64,000 bases of DNA. It comes from Aeromonas encheleia (GTDB lineage: Bacteria; Pseudomonadota; Gammaproteobacteria; Enterobacterales; Aeromonadaceae). This document shows positions 37,535-46,264 of the stretch, piece after piece. Below the pieces are notes generated by a model. The model was not told the DNA's origin and did not search any database. It saw only the letters and a program-made list of their open reading frames with translations. The DNA lies in contig NZ_LR134376.1 in NCBI RefSeq assembly GCF_900637545.1, positions 626,001 through 690,000 of the forward strand. Reading direction: 5' to 3'. Position 1 is the stretch's first letter, and every line of letters starts with the position of its first letter. A program made the translations under genes and the position numbers.

Positions 37535-37990
37535 ATGAACTGGAGTCTCAAGGCTTGGTCCGAGCTGACCACGGACGAACTGTATGATCTGCTGGCCCTG
37601 CGGGCCGAAGTCTTCGTGGTGGAGCAGACTTGCCCTTTCCAGGATCTGGATGGGCTGGATCGCCGCGAAGGGGTGCTGCACCTGCTCGGCTACGAGGGCC
37701 GGCACCTGGCGGCCTATAGCCGGATCATGGCGCCTGGCATAGGTGACGAGCATGGCTGCGCCATCGGCCGGGTGGTCACCTCGCCCCAGTCGCGGGGTGG
37801 CGGCCTGGGTCACCGGTTGCTGGCGGAGGCCGTCAGGGGCTGCGAGGCTGGCTGGCCGGGTCACTCCATCTGGCTCGGCGCCCAGGCACACCTGCAAGGC
37901 TTCTACGGCCAGCACGGTTTCGTGGCGGAGGGGGAGGGCTATCTCGAAGACGACATCCCCCACATGGGCATGCGCAAAACGGCGGTCTGA
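37535..37990 (+). CDS. elaA: ElaA-type GNAT N-acetyltransferase
   Basis: This 151-residue GNAT protein has the ElaA N-terminus WSLKAWSELTTDELYDLLALRAEVFVVEQ and CPFQDLDGLD, and the acetyl-CoA loop RVVTSPQSRGGGLGHRLL. The acceptor substrate is not known. AAGGAG lies 7 bases before the ATG at 37535, which decides the start over an upstream in-frame ATG. It is separated from the Crp-like gene by 56 bp. Confidence 0.92.
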   Translation: MNWSLKAWSELTTDELYDLLALRAEVFVVEQTCPFQDLDGLDRREGVLHLLGYEGRHLAAYSRIMAPGIGDEHGCAIGRVVTSPQSRGGGLGHRLLAEAVRGCEAGWPGHSIWLGAQAHLQGFYGQHGFVAEGEGYLEDDIPHMGMRKTAV

Positions 37991-38094
37991 GCCCGGGCCT
38001 GGATGTCGGGCAAGGGCGCCAGTTTGAGATGGCTCCCACACTGCCGTGATACAAACGGATATGATCGGCCCCCCATCTTGACTGGAACGTTGTC

Positions 38095-38931
38095 GTGACC
38101 CCCACCCTCTTTGCGGCCATCCTGCTGGCTGCCCTGTTACACGCCCTCTGGAATGCGCTGGCCAAGCGCCAGGCCGAGGGGCGGGTCAGCGTCTTGCTGG
38201 TCTCCCTCTGCTCCGGCCTCTTTGCCGCGCCCTTCCTGCCCCTGGTGGGGTGGCCGGCCGCCACCGAATATCCCTGGCTGGCGCTCTCCATCCTGCTGCA
38301 CTGCGGTTATTGCCTGTTCCTCGGCCGGGCCTACCGACTCGGCGAGTTCGGCCAGATCTATCCGCTGGCCCGTGGTAGTGCACCCCTGCTAACCCTGTCG
38401 CTGGGGGCGCTGCTGTTGGGGGAGGTCCCCGGGGGGCTGGCGGTGGCGGGCGCCCTGGTGCTGGTGAGCGGGGTGCTGTTGATGGCCTGGCGCGGTGGCA
38501 TCAGGCTGGCGCCTGCGGCCCTGAGTGCCGTGCTGATCACGGCGTTGTTCACGGCCGCCTATACCCTCTCCGATGGGGCGGGCGCCCGCTCGGCCGGCGC
38601 GCCGGTGCGCTACACCCTCTGGCTGTTCACCCTGACCGCGCTGGTGATGCCGCTGCTGATGCGCTGGCAGAGTCGCACCGCCTGGCGGGATCTGGATGCC
38701 GCGGCCTGGTATACAGGCGCGCTCGGCGGCGCCTTGTCACTGCTGGCCTACGGCATCGTCATCTGGGCCATGACCCAGGCGCCCATCGGGCTGGTGGCGG
38801 CGCTGCGCGAGAGCAGCGTGCTGTTTGCGGTGCTGCTCTCCTGGTGCTGGCTGGGGGAGAAACTGGGCCGGGTCAGGCTGATGGCAGCGCTGGTGATCCT
38901 GTGCGGCATCCTGCTGATCCGGATCGGCTGA
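38095..38931 (+). CDS. DMT/EamA-family transporter
   Basis: This 278-residue, almost entirely hydrophobic protein has about nine or ten membrane helices in two EamA-like halves. LGRAYRLGEFGQIYPLARGSAPLLTL ends the first half, and APIGLVAALRESSVLFAVLLSW lies in the second. Such drug/metabolite transporters export amino acids, sugars or drugs; the substrate cannot be told from sequence. The start is GTG at 38095. A strong hairpin separates it from the convergent AlaX-type gene. Confidence 0.9.
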   Translation: MTPTLFAAILLAALLHALWNALAKRQAEGRVSVLLVSLCSGLFAAPFLPLVGWPAATEYPWLALSILLHCGYCLFLGRAYRLGEFGQIYPLARGSAPLLTLSLGALLLGEVPGGLAVAGALVLVSGVLLMAWRGGIRLAPAALSAVLITALFTAAYTLSDGAGARSAGAPVRYTLWLFTLTALVMPLLMRWQSRTAWRDLDAAAWYTGALGGALSLLAYGIVIWAMTQAPIGLVAALRESSVLFAVLLSWCWLGEKLGRVRLMAALVILCGILLIRIG

Positions 38932-38937
38932 AGAGGG

Positions 38938-38961
38938 TCAGGCCGGGGGCGCCCGGCCTGA
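38938..38961. terminator. Hairpin between convergent transporter and AlaX-type genes
   Basis: TCAGGCCGGG and CCCGGCCTGA form a perfect 10-bp stem with a 4-nt loop. There is no T run, so termination is likely but not certain. Confidence 0.5.
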
Positions 38962-38969
38962 GAGTGGAC

Positions 38970-39818
38970 TTAAGGGGTGACCCGGCTGATCAGGCAGAAG
39001 CCTTCGTCGGCGGGGCTCAGCTGCACGCTGACCCGGCCCAGCGCGGCCAGGCTGTCGACGTGGGTGCCACCGCAGGGGATGGTCACCTCTGCTCCCTCCA
39101 GGGTGCAGTGCCAATAGCGGGAGTCGATGATGGCCTCACCGGCGCGGGAGCGGCGAATGTCGCCACCCTCCGCCAACCAACTGGCCAGCTGGGCGTTGAT
39201 CTCCTGCTCGATGGCGGGCAGGGCCGCCAGCAGCTCGGCCGCCATCACCCCCTTCTTGCGCAGGCTCTTGCCGATGCGATACAGCTCCTGCGAGCCTCTG
39301 GGCTCGACCCGCGAGGTCTGGATGGCGAGCCGGTCAAAATCGGGCTGGCCGAGGGCATCCCGCTCGCTCGGCTCCTTGCGCCAGTAAGGGGTCAGCACCC
39401 GGTTGAGGGCCAGCGCCGCCAGATGGCAACCGCTATGGCCCAGGCTCAGGGTATGGCGGGCATCGGCATCTACCTGCAACTCGACGTGGGTCTCCACGGC
39501 CAGCTCATGCCTGCCCGTCAGCGGATGCACCACCACGAAGGCCCAGCCCTCGGCCCCCCGTTTGACCGGTATATCCTGATCCACGAACAGCTCGCCGTCC
39601 GGGCTGATGGCGCCCATGCGGCAGGGGCCCACGCTGGCTTCGCCACTATCCCAGCAAACCCTGCCCACATCGCCCGGTTGATCGGGCCAGAGATGACTCT
39701 GGGGATGGAAGGGGCTGAGGTCGGTGACCAGCAGGGTCGGCTCGCCGGCCTGGCAATAGACTACCCTGGCCTGCTCTTGGTGATGGCCCAGCACGAAGCT
39801 GGCTCGGCTATGTTCCAT
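38970..39818 (-). CDS. Stand-alone alanyl-tRNA editing (AlaX-type) protein
   Basis: This 282-residue protein resembles the editing domain of alanyl-tRNA synthetase. The zinc-binding H-x3-H is at 128-132 in LGHSGCHLAAL, and the second part is CGGTHVDSL near residue 255. Such free-standing proteins hydrolyse Ser- or Gly-tRNA-Ala in trans. The N-terminal 110 residues correspond to the preceding beta-barrel domain. I chose the ATG at 39818; upstream in-frame residues do not resemble the family. The gene is convergent to the DMT transporter. Confidence 0.85.
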   Translation of the reverse strand: MEHSRASFVLGHHQEQARVVYCQAGEPTLLVTDLSPFHPQSHLWPDQPGDVGRVCWDSGEASVGPCRMGAISPDGELFVDQDIPVKRGAEGWAFVVVHPLTGRHELAVETHVELQVDADARHTLSLGHSGCHLAALALNRVLTPYWRKEPSERDALGQPDFDRLAIQTSRVEPRGSQELYRIGKSLRKKGVMAAELLAALPAIEQEINAQLASWLAEGGDIRRSRAGEAIIDSRYWHCTLEGAEVTIPCGGTHVDSLAALGRVSVQLSPADEGFCLISRVTP

Positions 39819-39875
39819 GGATGGCTCCCGCGCGTTGCGAATGATAGAGAGAGCCGCAGCATACGCCAAAGCGAA

Positions 39876-39909
39876 GACAGGCTCATTAATCTGGGTTAAT
39901 GAGCCTGTC
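39876..39909 (-). terminator. Strong hairpin downstream of mntH
   Basis: GACAGGCTCATTAA and TTAATGAGCCTGTC form a perfect 14-bp stem with a 6-nt loop, 19 bp after the mntH stop. The T tract on the minus strand is weak (TTCGCTTT), so it is a probable but not classical terminator. Confidence 0.65.
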
Positions 39910-39927
39910 AGTATATTGCCGACGGGG

Positions 39928-41151
39928 TCAGAGCATGGAGACCAGCAGATAGGCATTGAGGCCGATCACCAGGGCGACGATGAGTCGCCCCAGCGCCTGA
40001 GTCACCGGGTGATTGCGATGCTGGCCCATGAGGGCGCGATCGCCGGTCAGCATCAGCAGCGGGATCAGCGCCAGCGCTATGCCGAAGCTCAGGATCACCT
40101 GGCTCAGCACCAGGATATCCGTGGTGTTGAGCCCCATGGCGATCACCACGAAGGCGGGGGCCATGGTGATGGCCCGACGCAACCAGAGTGGGATGGTGAA
40201 GCGTACGAAACCCTGCATCACCACCTGTCCGGCCAGGGTTCCCACCACGGTGGAGGAGATGCCGGACGCGACCAGGGAGAGGCCGAACAGGGTGGCGGCC
40301 GCCTGTCCCAACAAGGGCGTGAGCGTCTGGTAGGCGGACTCCAGCTCGGCCACGGGCTGGTCGCCCACCCCGTGAAAGGCCGCGGCGGCCATGGCCATCA
40401 TGGCCAGGTTGACGAAGCCGGCGATGGTCATGGCGATGGCGACGTCCACCCGGGTGCTGTGCAGCCGCTGGGGGACCGTGCCCCTGTCCTGGGTGTGCTG
40501 GGTCAGCGCCGAATGCAGATAGATGACGTGGGGCATCACGGTCGCCCCCAGCACGCCTGCGGCCAGATAGACGGCATCGCCGTTGGGCAGCCCGGGGAAG
40601 AGCGCGCCCTCCAGCAGGCTCGGCAGATGGGGGCGGGAGAAGACCAGCTCGACGATGTAAGCGGCGGCCACGAACAGCAGCAGGCCGCCCACCACGAACT
40701 CCAGCGGCTTCTGGCCGCGAGACTGCAGCATCAGGATGGCCCAGGTGACCACGGCGGTGATGCAGGCCCCCTCCAGCAGGGTGACGCCGAGCAGCAGCTT
40801 GAAGCCCACGGCGGCGCCGATGAACTCGGCGAGATCCGTGGCCATGGCGATGATCTCCGCCTGCACCCAGTAAGCCCAGACCGCGGGTCTGGGTAACTTG
40901 TCCCGGATGTGTTCCGCGAGGTTCTTGCCGGTGACTATGCCGAGCTTGGCGGAGAGGGTCTGCACCAGCATGGCCATCAGGTTGGCCCACACCACCACCC
41001 ACAGCAGTTGATAACCAAAGGTGGAACCCGCCTGGATATTGGTGGCGAAGTTGCCCGGGTCTATATAGCCGATGGCGGCGATAAAGGCGGGCCCCAGCAG
41101 GGTCAGCTTGAATTTTCGGGCCGGGATGGCCGTGCTCAGGGCGGGTTGCAT
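39928..41151 (-). CDS. mntH: Nramp-family Mn2+/Fe2+ transporter MntH
   Basis: This 407-residue inner-membrane, proton-coupled divalent-metal importer has 11 predicted helices. The Nramp metal-site motifs are present: IDPGNFAT in helix 1 and MPHVIYLHS in helix 6. I chose the ATG at 41151 because GGAGGA sits 7 bases before it. An ATG five codons upstream (41166) has no ribosome-binding site. A near-perfect Fur box lies about 45 bp upstream, so iron repression is likely. Confidence 0.95.
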   Translation of the reverse strand: MQPALSTAIPARKFKLTLLGPAFIAAIGYIDPGNFATNIQAGSTFGYQLLWVVVWANLMAMLVQTLSAKLGIVTGKNLAEHIRDKLPRPAVWAYWVQAEIIAMATDLAEFIGAAVGFKLLLGVTLLEGACITAVVTWAILMLQSRGQKPLEFVVGGLLLFVAAAYIVELVFSRPHLPSLLEGALFPGLPNGDAVYLAAGVLGATVMPHVIYLHSALTQHTQDRGTVPQRLHSTRVDVAIAMTIAGFVNLAMMAMAAAAFHGVGDQPVAELESAYQTLTPLLGQAAATLFGLSLVASGISSTVVGTLAGQVVMQGFVRFTIPLWLRRAITMAPAFVVIAMGLNTTDILVLSQVILSFGIALALIPLLMLTGDRALMGQHRNHPVTQALGRLIVALVIGLNAYLLVSML

Positions 41152-41193
41152 ACTGTCATCCTCCATAGGATATGAGGATAGAATAGATCTAAA

Positions 41194-41208
41194 TGATAAT
41201 TGTTATCA
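41194..41208. promoter_or_regulatory. Fur box upstream of mntH
   Basis: TGATAATTGTTATCA matches the 7-1-7 Fur consensus TGATAATnATTATCA at 14 of 15 positions. It lies 43 bp upstream of the mntH start codon. Fur repression of mntH is established in E. coli. Confidence 0.8.
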
Positions 41209-41304
41209 ATTGAAGTTTTGCATCAGGCTCATCGATAAAAACATCTATCGACGCCAGTTGCAGTGAGAGAGGCGATTTCGTACAATACGCCGCCCTAGAA
41301 AGCA

Positions 41305-41362
41305 GTGTCTAAACACCACTATGTTCCTTGCCTCCGAGGTTTGGCTGCACCTGGGCGGAGGC
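41305..41362 (+). promoter_or_regulatory. Structured leader of rpsF (possible S6:S18 autoregulatory element)
   Basis: The 5' leader of rpsF can fold into a hairpin. GCCTCCG (41330-41336) pairs with CGGAGGC (41356-41362), and AGGT/ACCT extends the stem above a GGG bulge. A short GTGT/ACAC hairpin precedes it. S6:S18 complexes are known to bind a structured leader in many bacteria; whether this is that element is not proven by eye. Confidence 0.45.
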
Positions 41363-41386
41363 TGAATTAATCCGTAAGGAGCTAAA

Positions 41387-41773
41387 ATGCGTCATTACGA
41401 AATCGTCTTCATGGTTCATCCGGACCAGAGCGAGCAAGTACCTGGCATGATCGAGCGTTACACCGGCGCTATCACCACCGCTGGTGGTACCATTCATCGC
41501 ATGGAAGATTGGGGCCGTCGTCAACTGGCTTACCCGATCGACAAGCTGCACAAGGCTCACTATGTTCTGATGAACGTAGAAGCAGAGCAGGCCGTTATCG
41601 ACGAACTGGAAACCAACTTCCGCTTCAACGATGCCGTTATCCGCAACATGATCATGCGCACCAAGCACGCCGTGACTGAAGTTTCTCCTATGGCCAAGGC
41701 CAAGGAAGAGCGCTTCGTCCGTCGTGACGACGAGCGCCGCGAAGATGCTGTTGAAGCGTCTTCCGAAGAGTAA
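41387..41773 (+). CDS. rpsF: 30S ribosomal protein S6
   Basis: This 128-residue S6 protein starts [19 protein letters not shown], and its [22 protein letters not shown] core binds S18. The acidic C-terminal tail (DAVEASSEE) is a substrate for RimK-type glutamylation in E. coli. TAAGGAG precedes the ATG. It heads rpsF-rpsR-rplI; priB, which lies between rpsF and rpsR in E. coli, is absent here. Confidence 0.98.
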   Translation: MRHYEIVFMVHPDQSEQVPGMIERYTGAITTAGGTIHRMEDWGRRQLAYPIDKLHKAHYVLMNVEAEQAVIDELETNFRFNDAVIRNMIMRTKHAVTEVSPMAKAKEERFVRRDDERREDAVEASSEE

Positions 41774-41793
41774 TTCTTAGATCAACGCATTAG

Positions 41794-42036
<243 letters not shown>

Positions 42037-42085
42037 GAATCGGTCCGGCACTTAAGCCTAACTCCACATTTATAGAGGAAAGGTA

Positions 42086-42532
42086 ATGCAAGTTATCCTG
42101 CTCGACAAAATCGCCAAACTGGGCGGTCTGGGTGATCAAGTCGCTGTTAAAGCTGGCTACGCCCGTAACTATCTGATCCCGCAAGGCAAAGCCGTTATGG
42201 CTACCAAGGCCAACATCGAGACCTTCGATGCTCGCCGTGCTGAACTGGAAGCCAAACTGGCTGCCGGTAAAGCTGCCGCTGAAGAGCGCGCTGCCAAGCT
42301 GGGTGAACTGGCTGCCGTTGTCATCGCCTCCAAGTCTGGCGACGAAGGTAAGCTGTTCGGTTCCATCGGTACCCGTGACGTGGCTGACGCCATCACTGCT
42401 GCCGGCGTTGCTGTTGCCAAGAGCGAGGTCCGCATGGGCAACGTTCTGCGTAACACCGGCGAGTACGAAGTTGTTGTTCAGCTGCACGCTGACGTCAAGG
42501 CAACCGTACAGATCCAGGTTGTTGCTCTGTAA
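42086..42532 (+). CDS. rplI: 50S ribosomal protein L9
   Basis: This 148-residue L9 protein has an N-terminal rRNA-binding domain ([32 protein letters not shown]) and a long central helix rich in Ala and Glu. Its C-terminal domain has [14 protein letters not shown]. It is the last gene of the S6 operon and is followed by a strong terminator. Confidence 0.98.
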   Translation: MQVILLDKIAKLGGLGDQVAVKAGYARNYLIPQGKAVMATKANIETFDARRAELEAKLAAGKAAAEERAAKLGELAAVVIASKSGDEGKLFGSIGTRDVADAITAAGVAVAKSEVRMGNVLRNTGEYEVVVQLHADVKATVQIQVVAL

Positions 42533-42550
42533 TAGCGATTCGCTTTGCAG

Positions 42551-42581
42551 AAAAAACCCGCGCACATGCGCGGGTTTTTTT
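42551..42581 (+). terminator. Rho-independent terminator after rplI
   Basis: AAAAAACCCGCGC pairs with GCGCGGGTTTTTT around an ACAT loop, followed by further T residues. Confidence 0.95.
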
Positions 42582-42644
42582 CTTTTTGAATCAAGAGGGG
42601 ATCAAGGGGTAGAGTAGGGTTCTGTTCCTCTGGAGGAGATCCTT

Positions 42645-43388
42645 ATGGCTGCCTGGGTCGAAGGTCGGGTACTCGAGCGCATCGAGTGGACCCCCACCCT
42701 GTTTTCCCTGCGTGTGGAGGCGGAGCTCGCCCCCTACAAGGCGGGGCAATTTACCAAGCTGGCCCTGCAGCAGGGTGAGCGCCGCATCCAGCGGGCCTAC
42801 TCCTTCGTCAATCCCCCCTCTGCCCCCTATCACGAATTCTATCTGGTCGAGATCCCGGAGGGTGAGCTGACGCCGTCCCTCGGCTCGTTGCAGGCGGGGG
42901 ACTCGGTGCTGGTCCAATCCCAGGCGACCGGCTTCCTGACCCTGGATGAACTGCCCGCCGGGCGCGATCTCTGGCTGCTCTCCACCGGCACCGCCATCGG
43001 TCCCTTCCTGGCCATGCTGGCGGACGGCGAGGCCTTCGAGCGCTTCGACAATCTGGTGCTGGTACACGGAGTGAGGAAGGGGGAGGAGCTGAGTTATCGG
43101 TCGCTTATCGAGAGCTTTGTCGAGCGGCACGGGCCGCGCTTTCACTACGTTCCCTTCGTCAGCCGCGAGGAGTGGCCCGGTGCCATGGCCGGCCGGATCC
43201 CGGCGGCCATCGGCGAGGGGCGCCTGCAGGCGCGGGTCGGGCTCGAATTCTCTGCGGTACACAGCCAGGTGATGATATGCGGCAATCCCGCCATGGTGAA
43301 GGAGACCCAGCAGACCTTGATTGAGCTGGGGTTGGCCAAGAACCTGCGGCGGGCCCCCGGCAATATCAGCGCGGAAAATTACTGGTAG
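42645..43388 (+). CDS. fpr: Ferredoxin/flavodoxin-NADP+ reductase
   Basis: This 247-residue FAD enzyme of the Fpr type shuttles electrons between NADPH and ferredoxin or flavodoxin. The FAD-binding motif is RAYSFVNPP, the NADP-binding region is STGTAIGPFLAML, and VMICGNPAMVKET is the C-terminal NADP motif. The C-terminus ends in YW, as in bacterial subclass I Fpr proteins. GGAGGAG lies before the ATG. Confidence 0.95.
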   Translation: MAAWVEGRVLERIEWTPTLFSLRVEAELAPYKAGQFTKLALQQGERRIQRAYSFVNPPSAPYHEFYLVEIPEGELTPSLGSLQAGDSVLVQSQATGFLTLDELPAGRDLWLLSTGTAIGPFLAMLADGEAFERFDNLVLVHGVRKGEELSYRSLIESFVERHGPRFHYVPFVSREEWPGAMAGRIPAAIGEGRLQARVGLEFSAVHSQVMICGNPAMVKETQQTLIELGLAKNLRRAPGNISAENYW

Positions 43389-43397
43389 CGGACAGCA

Positions 43398-43430
43398 TTC
43401 AGGGGCCATGGGCCCCTGAATCGTTATTTG
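43398..43430. terminator. Hairpin terminator after fpr
   Basis: TTCAGGGGCC and GGCCCCTGAA form a perfect 10-bp stem around ATG, followed by a T-rich stretch broken by other bases. It lies between convergent genes and may serve both. Confidence 0.65.
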
Positions 43431-43780
43431 TTTTTGCCTTTCCCATTGCCCTTGTCTTTTTCTTTGTATTTCACGCTGCCGCCATTGTCCCAGTCGTCCT
43501 TGTCGTGGCCCTTGCCCGGGTTGTTGCCGCTGTGGACGCTGCGGTTGTAATGGTCACGGTACTTGCTGTCCATCTTGTCACAGTCGATCTTGACCCGGTC
43601 GCTGCTGATGTTCAGGCAGTTGTTCTGCCACCAGCCATATTCCCTGTCATCCCAATCCAGATTGACCCGCACGTTGTCGGTCGAGATCTTGATGTCGTCG
43701 TTGTCGTAATTCTTGGGGGCGGCGATGGCCGTACCCTGAGCCAGGAACAGAGAGATCAGCAGTGTGGTAGTTTTGTTCAT
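43424..43780 (-). CDS. Small secreted hypothetical protein with Lys/Gly/Asp-rich tail
   Basis: This 118-residue protein has a clear signal peptide (MNKTTTLLISLFLAQGTAIA|AP). The mature part is rich in Asp, Asn and Lys, has two cysteines (NNCLNIS and KIDCDKM), and ends in a low-complexity tail KEKDKGNGKGKNK. I do not recognise a family. It is monocistronic and convergent to fpr; the upstream 240 bp to the next gene hold nothing recognised apart from its promoter region. Confidence 0.75.
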   Translation of the reverse strand: MNKTTTLLISLFLAQGTAIAAPKNYDNDDIKISTDNVRVNLDWDDREYGWWQNNCLNISSDRVKIDCDKMDSKYRDHYNRSVHSGNNPGKGHDKDDWDNGGSVKYKEKDKGNGKGKNK

Positions 43781-44032
43781 AATGGTCTCGATAACGGGGA
43801 AATATTCATCAGTGTATGTCTTTTAGCTTAACCTCGGCGGAACTTAGTATAAAAGCACCAGCCATGGATTATGCCGAGCCGTGGCTCCCTGGGGCGGCAA
43901 TTTGCCCAATTCGGTCGCGTTCTATTCACCTAGATGAGGATATGAAGGAATTCAAGTGATTAATCTTCATTCTGTGGCCTGGGCGACTATAATCGGCAGC
44001 CAACTTTTCCTCGGCACCACATCCTCTTCATC

Positions 44033-45025
44033 ATGACTACACAGGCCACCGCCGCGCTGCGCTACCCCAAGGGGTGGTTCGCACTGACCACGGTTTACAG
44101 TTTTACCGGGTTGGCCATTCTGGCCTCCATCGTCTTCTCCCTGCTGCTGTTTCTCTCCATCGACGACAACCCGCTGATGAAGTGGCTGTTCGGCGGGCTG
44201 GCCATCATCTTCGAACTGGGCAAGTTTTACGTCTGGTACGAATACGGTGAGTGCAAGGCCCGGCGGGATCTCGGTGGCGCCTTCTGGTCGCTGCTGTTCT
44301 ACAGCGTGCTGGCGGCCATCTCCATCGGTGGCAGCATAGGCGGCATCAACAGCGCCACCAACACCATACTGAGCCAGCAGGCGCGCCACGAGCGGGAAAT
44401 TGCCCGCTTCGACGAGCAGATCGCCAGCATAGAGCGGCAGATCCAGCTCAACGAGGAGGCGGCTCGCAAGTACATAGAGATGGCGCGCATCTCCAGCGGC
44501 GTCAGTGGCTTGCAGCAGGCCAACACCAAGCTCAGGCTGAAGCAGGACGATCTGCGCCAGGAGCGGGATGCCAAGCCGCTCAACGAGCAATCCTCCATGC
44601 TGGGGCTGATGAGCAGCCTGGCGGACGGGGTGGGCATGAGCATCAGCCAGGTGCAGTTCCTGCTGGTCTGCTTCCTATCTGTGCTGTTGGATGCGTTCGG
44701 TGCCTTCTTCGTCAGCCTGATCGGGGAGGAGAACCGCTTCCGCCGCCAGTGGCTGTGGCAACGGCAGCGCGAGCACGCCGAGGCTGTGGCAGCATCCCCC
44801 GTCGAGCCTGTGGCGGTCGACAAACCGGCCCCGGCCCCCGCCCTGGTGGAACGGGTACGGGTCGCGCTGGAGAGCGGTGAGCTCAAGTGCAGCAAGCGCC
44901 GGGTGGCCGAGGTGCTGGCCATGCCGCTGGAGGAGGTGGACAGGGTGTTCCAGCATCTGCTGGCCCAGGGGGTGTTGGGGCAGGGCAGCAACCGTCATTA
45001 CCATCTCAATGCACCAGCCAGTTGA
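44033..45025 (+). CDS. Polytopic membrane protein with coiled coil and winged-helix-like C-terminus
   Basis: This 330-residue protein is of unknown function. Predicted membrane segments are at about 20-42, 49-67, 84-106 and 206-230. A long charged coiled coil (113-180) lies between the third and fourth. After a Pro/Ala-rich linker, residues 272-326 look like a winged helix: VERVRVALESGELKCSKRRVAEVLAMPLEEVDRVFQHLLAQGVL and a wing-like GSNRHYHL. With four helices, the coiled coil and the tail would face opposite or the same sides depending on orientation. No neighbour suggests a pathway. The ATG was chosen as the first in the open frame; there is no strong ribosome-binding site. Confidence 0.82.
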   Translation: MTTQATAALRYPKGWFALTTVYSFTGLAILASIVFSLLLFLSIDDNPLMKWLFGGLAIIFELGKFYVWYEYGECKARRDLGGAFWSLLFYSVLAAISIGGSIGGINSATNTILSQQARHEREIARFDEQIASIERQIQLNEEAARKYIEMARISSGVSGLQQANTKLRLKQDDLRQERDAKPLNEQSSMLGLMSSLADGVGMSISQVQFLLVCFLSVLLDAFGAFFVSLIGEENRFRRQWLWQRQREHAEAVAASPVEPVAVDKPAPAPALVERVRVALESGELKCSKRRVAEVLAMPLEEVDRVFQHLLAQGVLGQGSNRHYHLNAPAS

Positions 45026-45030
45026 GCGCG

Positions 45031-45054
45031 AGGCCACCCCAGGGTGGCCTTCTC
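45031..45054 (+). terminator. Probable terminator after the coiled-coil membrane protein gene
   Basis: AGGCCACC pairs with GGTGGCCT around CCAG, followed by the moderately T-rich TCTCGTT. Confidence 0.5.
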
Positions 45055-45074
45055 GTTGCTGGGCGTGCTGAAGG

Positions 45075-45242
45075 CTAGTGCGTCAGCACCATCATCAGGC
45101 TGAAGAAGGCGGCCAGGCCACCACCGATGCCGATGATCCAGTAAAACCCCTTGGCCCCCTGTTTGAGCGGGATGCGGAAGTAGAGCAACAAGGCCCACCA
45201 CCCCAGCGCCAGCAACAGAGGAATAAGAAACATTCGAGCCAT
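45075..45242 (-). CDS. Small two-helix membrane protein
   Basis: This 55-residue hydrophobic protein, MARMFLIPLLLALGWWALLL and then GFYWIIGIGGGLAAFFSLMMVL, has two membrane helices and a short basic loop. AGGACACC-type ribosome-binding bases (GAGGA, 5 nt spacing) precede the ATG. It is divergent from the quinone-reductase-like gene. Function is unknown; its length and a good ribosome-binding site support it as a real gene. Confidence 0.68.
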   Translation of the reverse strand: MARMFLIPLLLALGWWALLLYFRIPLKQGAKGFYWIIGIGGGLAAFFSLMMVLTH

Positions 45243-45298
45243 GGTGTCCTCGCTGTTATTCTGTGGATCCTTGATCAATCAACAGGATGGATTGTGCA

Positions 45299-46264
45299 AT
45301 GACGCAGCTACAGATTACCGCATTCGGCGACCCCTCGGTACTTAAGCTCAACCCTTCGCTCGACAAGGTTCCCGCCGAGGGGGAGGTTAGGGTGCGCATC
45401 TGTTATGCCGGGGTCAATCCTATCGATGCCAAGACCCGGGCCGGTCTGGGCTGGGCGGCGGCCCAGAACAAGGACAAGCTGCCCTGGACGCCGGGTTATG
45501 ACGTGGCGGGGGTGGTAGAGAAGGTCGGCCCGGGCGTCAGCACCCTGGCGGAGGGGGACAGGGTGTGCGGCATGGTCGGTTTCCCGCTGGCGGGCGGCGG
45601 CTATGCCGAGAGCATAGTGGTTAGCGAGGGGGAACTGGTCCAGCTTGACGGCGTCAGCCTCAAGCAGGGGGCGGCCCTGCCGCTGGCCGGGCTCACCGCC
45701 TGGCAGGGGCTGTTCGAGCACGGCGCTCTCAAGGCGGGGCAGCGGGTGCTGATCCTGGCCGCCGCCGGCGGGGTGGGGCACCTGGCGGTGCAGTTCGCCA
45801 GCGCCTATGGCGCCGAGGTGGTGGTGACGGCCAGCAAGGAAAATCACGGCTTCTTGCATGGGATCGGGGCCAGCAAGATGGTGGATTATCACGATGCGGA
45901 CTGGGTTGCGCAGGTTGGCCGCGTCGATCTGGTACTGGATCTGATGGGCGGCGAGAGTGGCAAGGCGGCGCTCGCCTGCGTCGCCGAGGGTGGCCGCCTG
46001 GTGACGGTGCCGACCATCACGGCGCAGTCGATCAAGGATGCCGGCGCCGCCCTGGGGATCGCGGTGAGCGGCATGCTGGTACATCCCGACAGCAAGCAGC
46101 TGGCCCAGATGCTGATCCTGCTGCGTCAGGGCGATGCCCACATCACCCTGGCCGGCGAGTTCGAGTTGGCGGAGGGGGCGCTGGCGCACCAGGCCCTCGA
46201 GGGCGGCCACACCCGGGGCAAGCTGGTGCTGCGGATGCCCGCCGCCGGGCGCTATCCTGGATGA
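45299..46264 (+). CDS. Zinc-independent MDR-family alcohol dehydrogenase/quinone oxidoreductase-like protein
   Basis: This 321-residue medium-chain dehydrogenase/reductase has the GroES-like domain PWTPGYDVAGVVEKVGPGV and the NAD(P)-binding loop LAAAGGVGHLAVQFA. The catalytic zinc ligands of alcohol dehydrogenases are not present, so it belongs with NADPH:quinone oxidoreductase-like proteins. The substrate is unknown. I chose the ATG at 45299 (MTQLQITAFGDPS). The stop overlaps the yqaA start. Confidence 0.88.
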   Translation: MTQLQITAFGDPSVLKLNPSLDKVPAEGEVRVRICYAGVNPIDAKTRAGLGWAAAQNKDKLPWTPGYDVAGVVEKVGPGVSTLAEGDRVCGMVGFPLAGGGYAESIVVSEGELVQLDGVSLKQGAALPLAGLTAWQGLFEHGALKAGQRVLILAAAGGVGHLAVQFASAYGAEVVVTASKENHGFLHGIGASKMVDYHDADWVAQVGRVDLVLDLMGGESGKAALACVAEGGRLVTVPTITAQSIKDAGAALGIAVSGMLVHPDSKQLAQMLILLRQGDAHITLAGEFELAEGALAHQALEGGHTRGKLVLRMPAAGRYPG

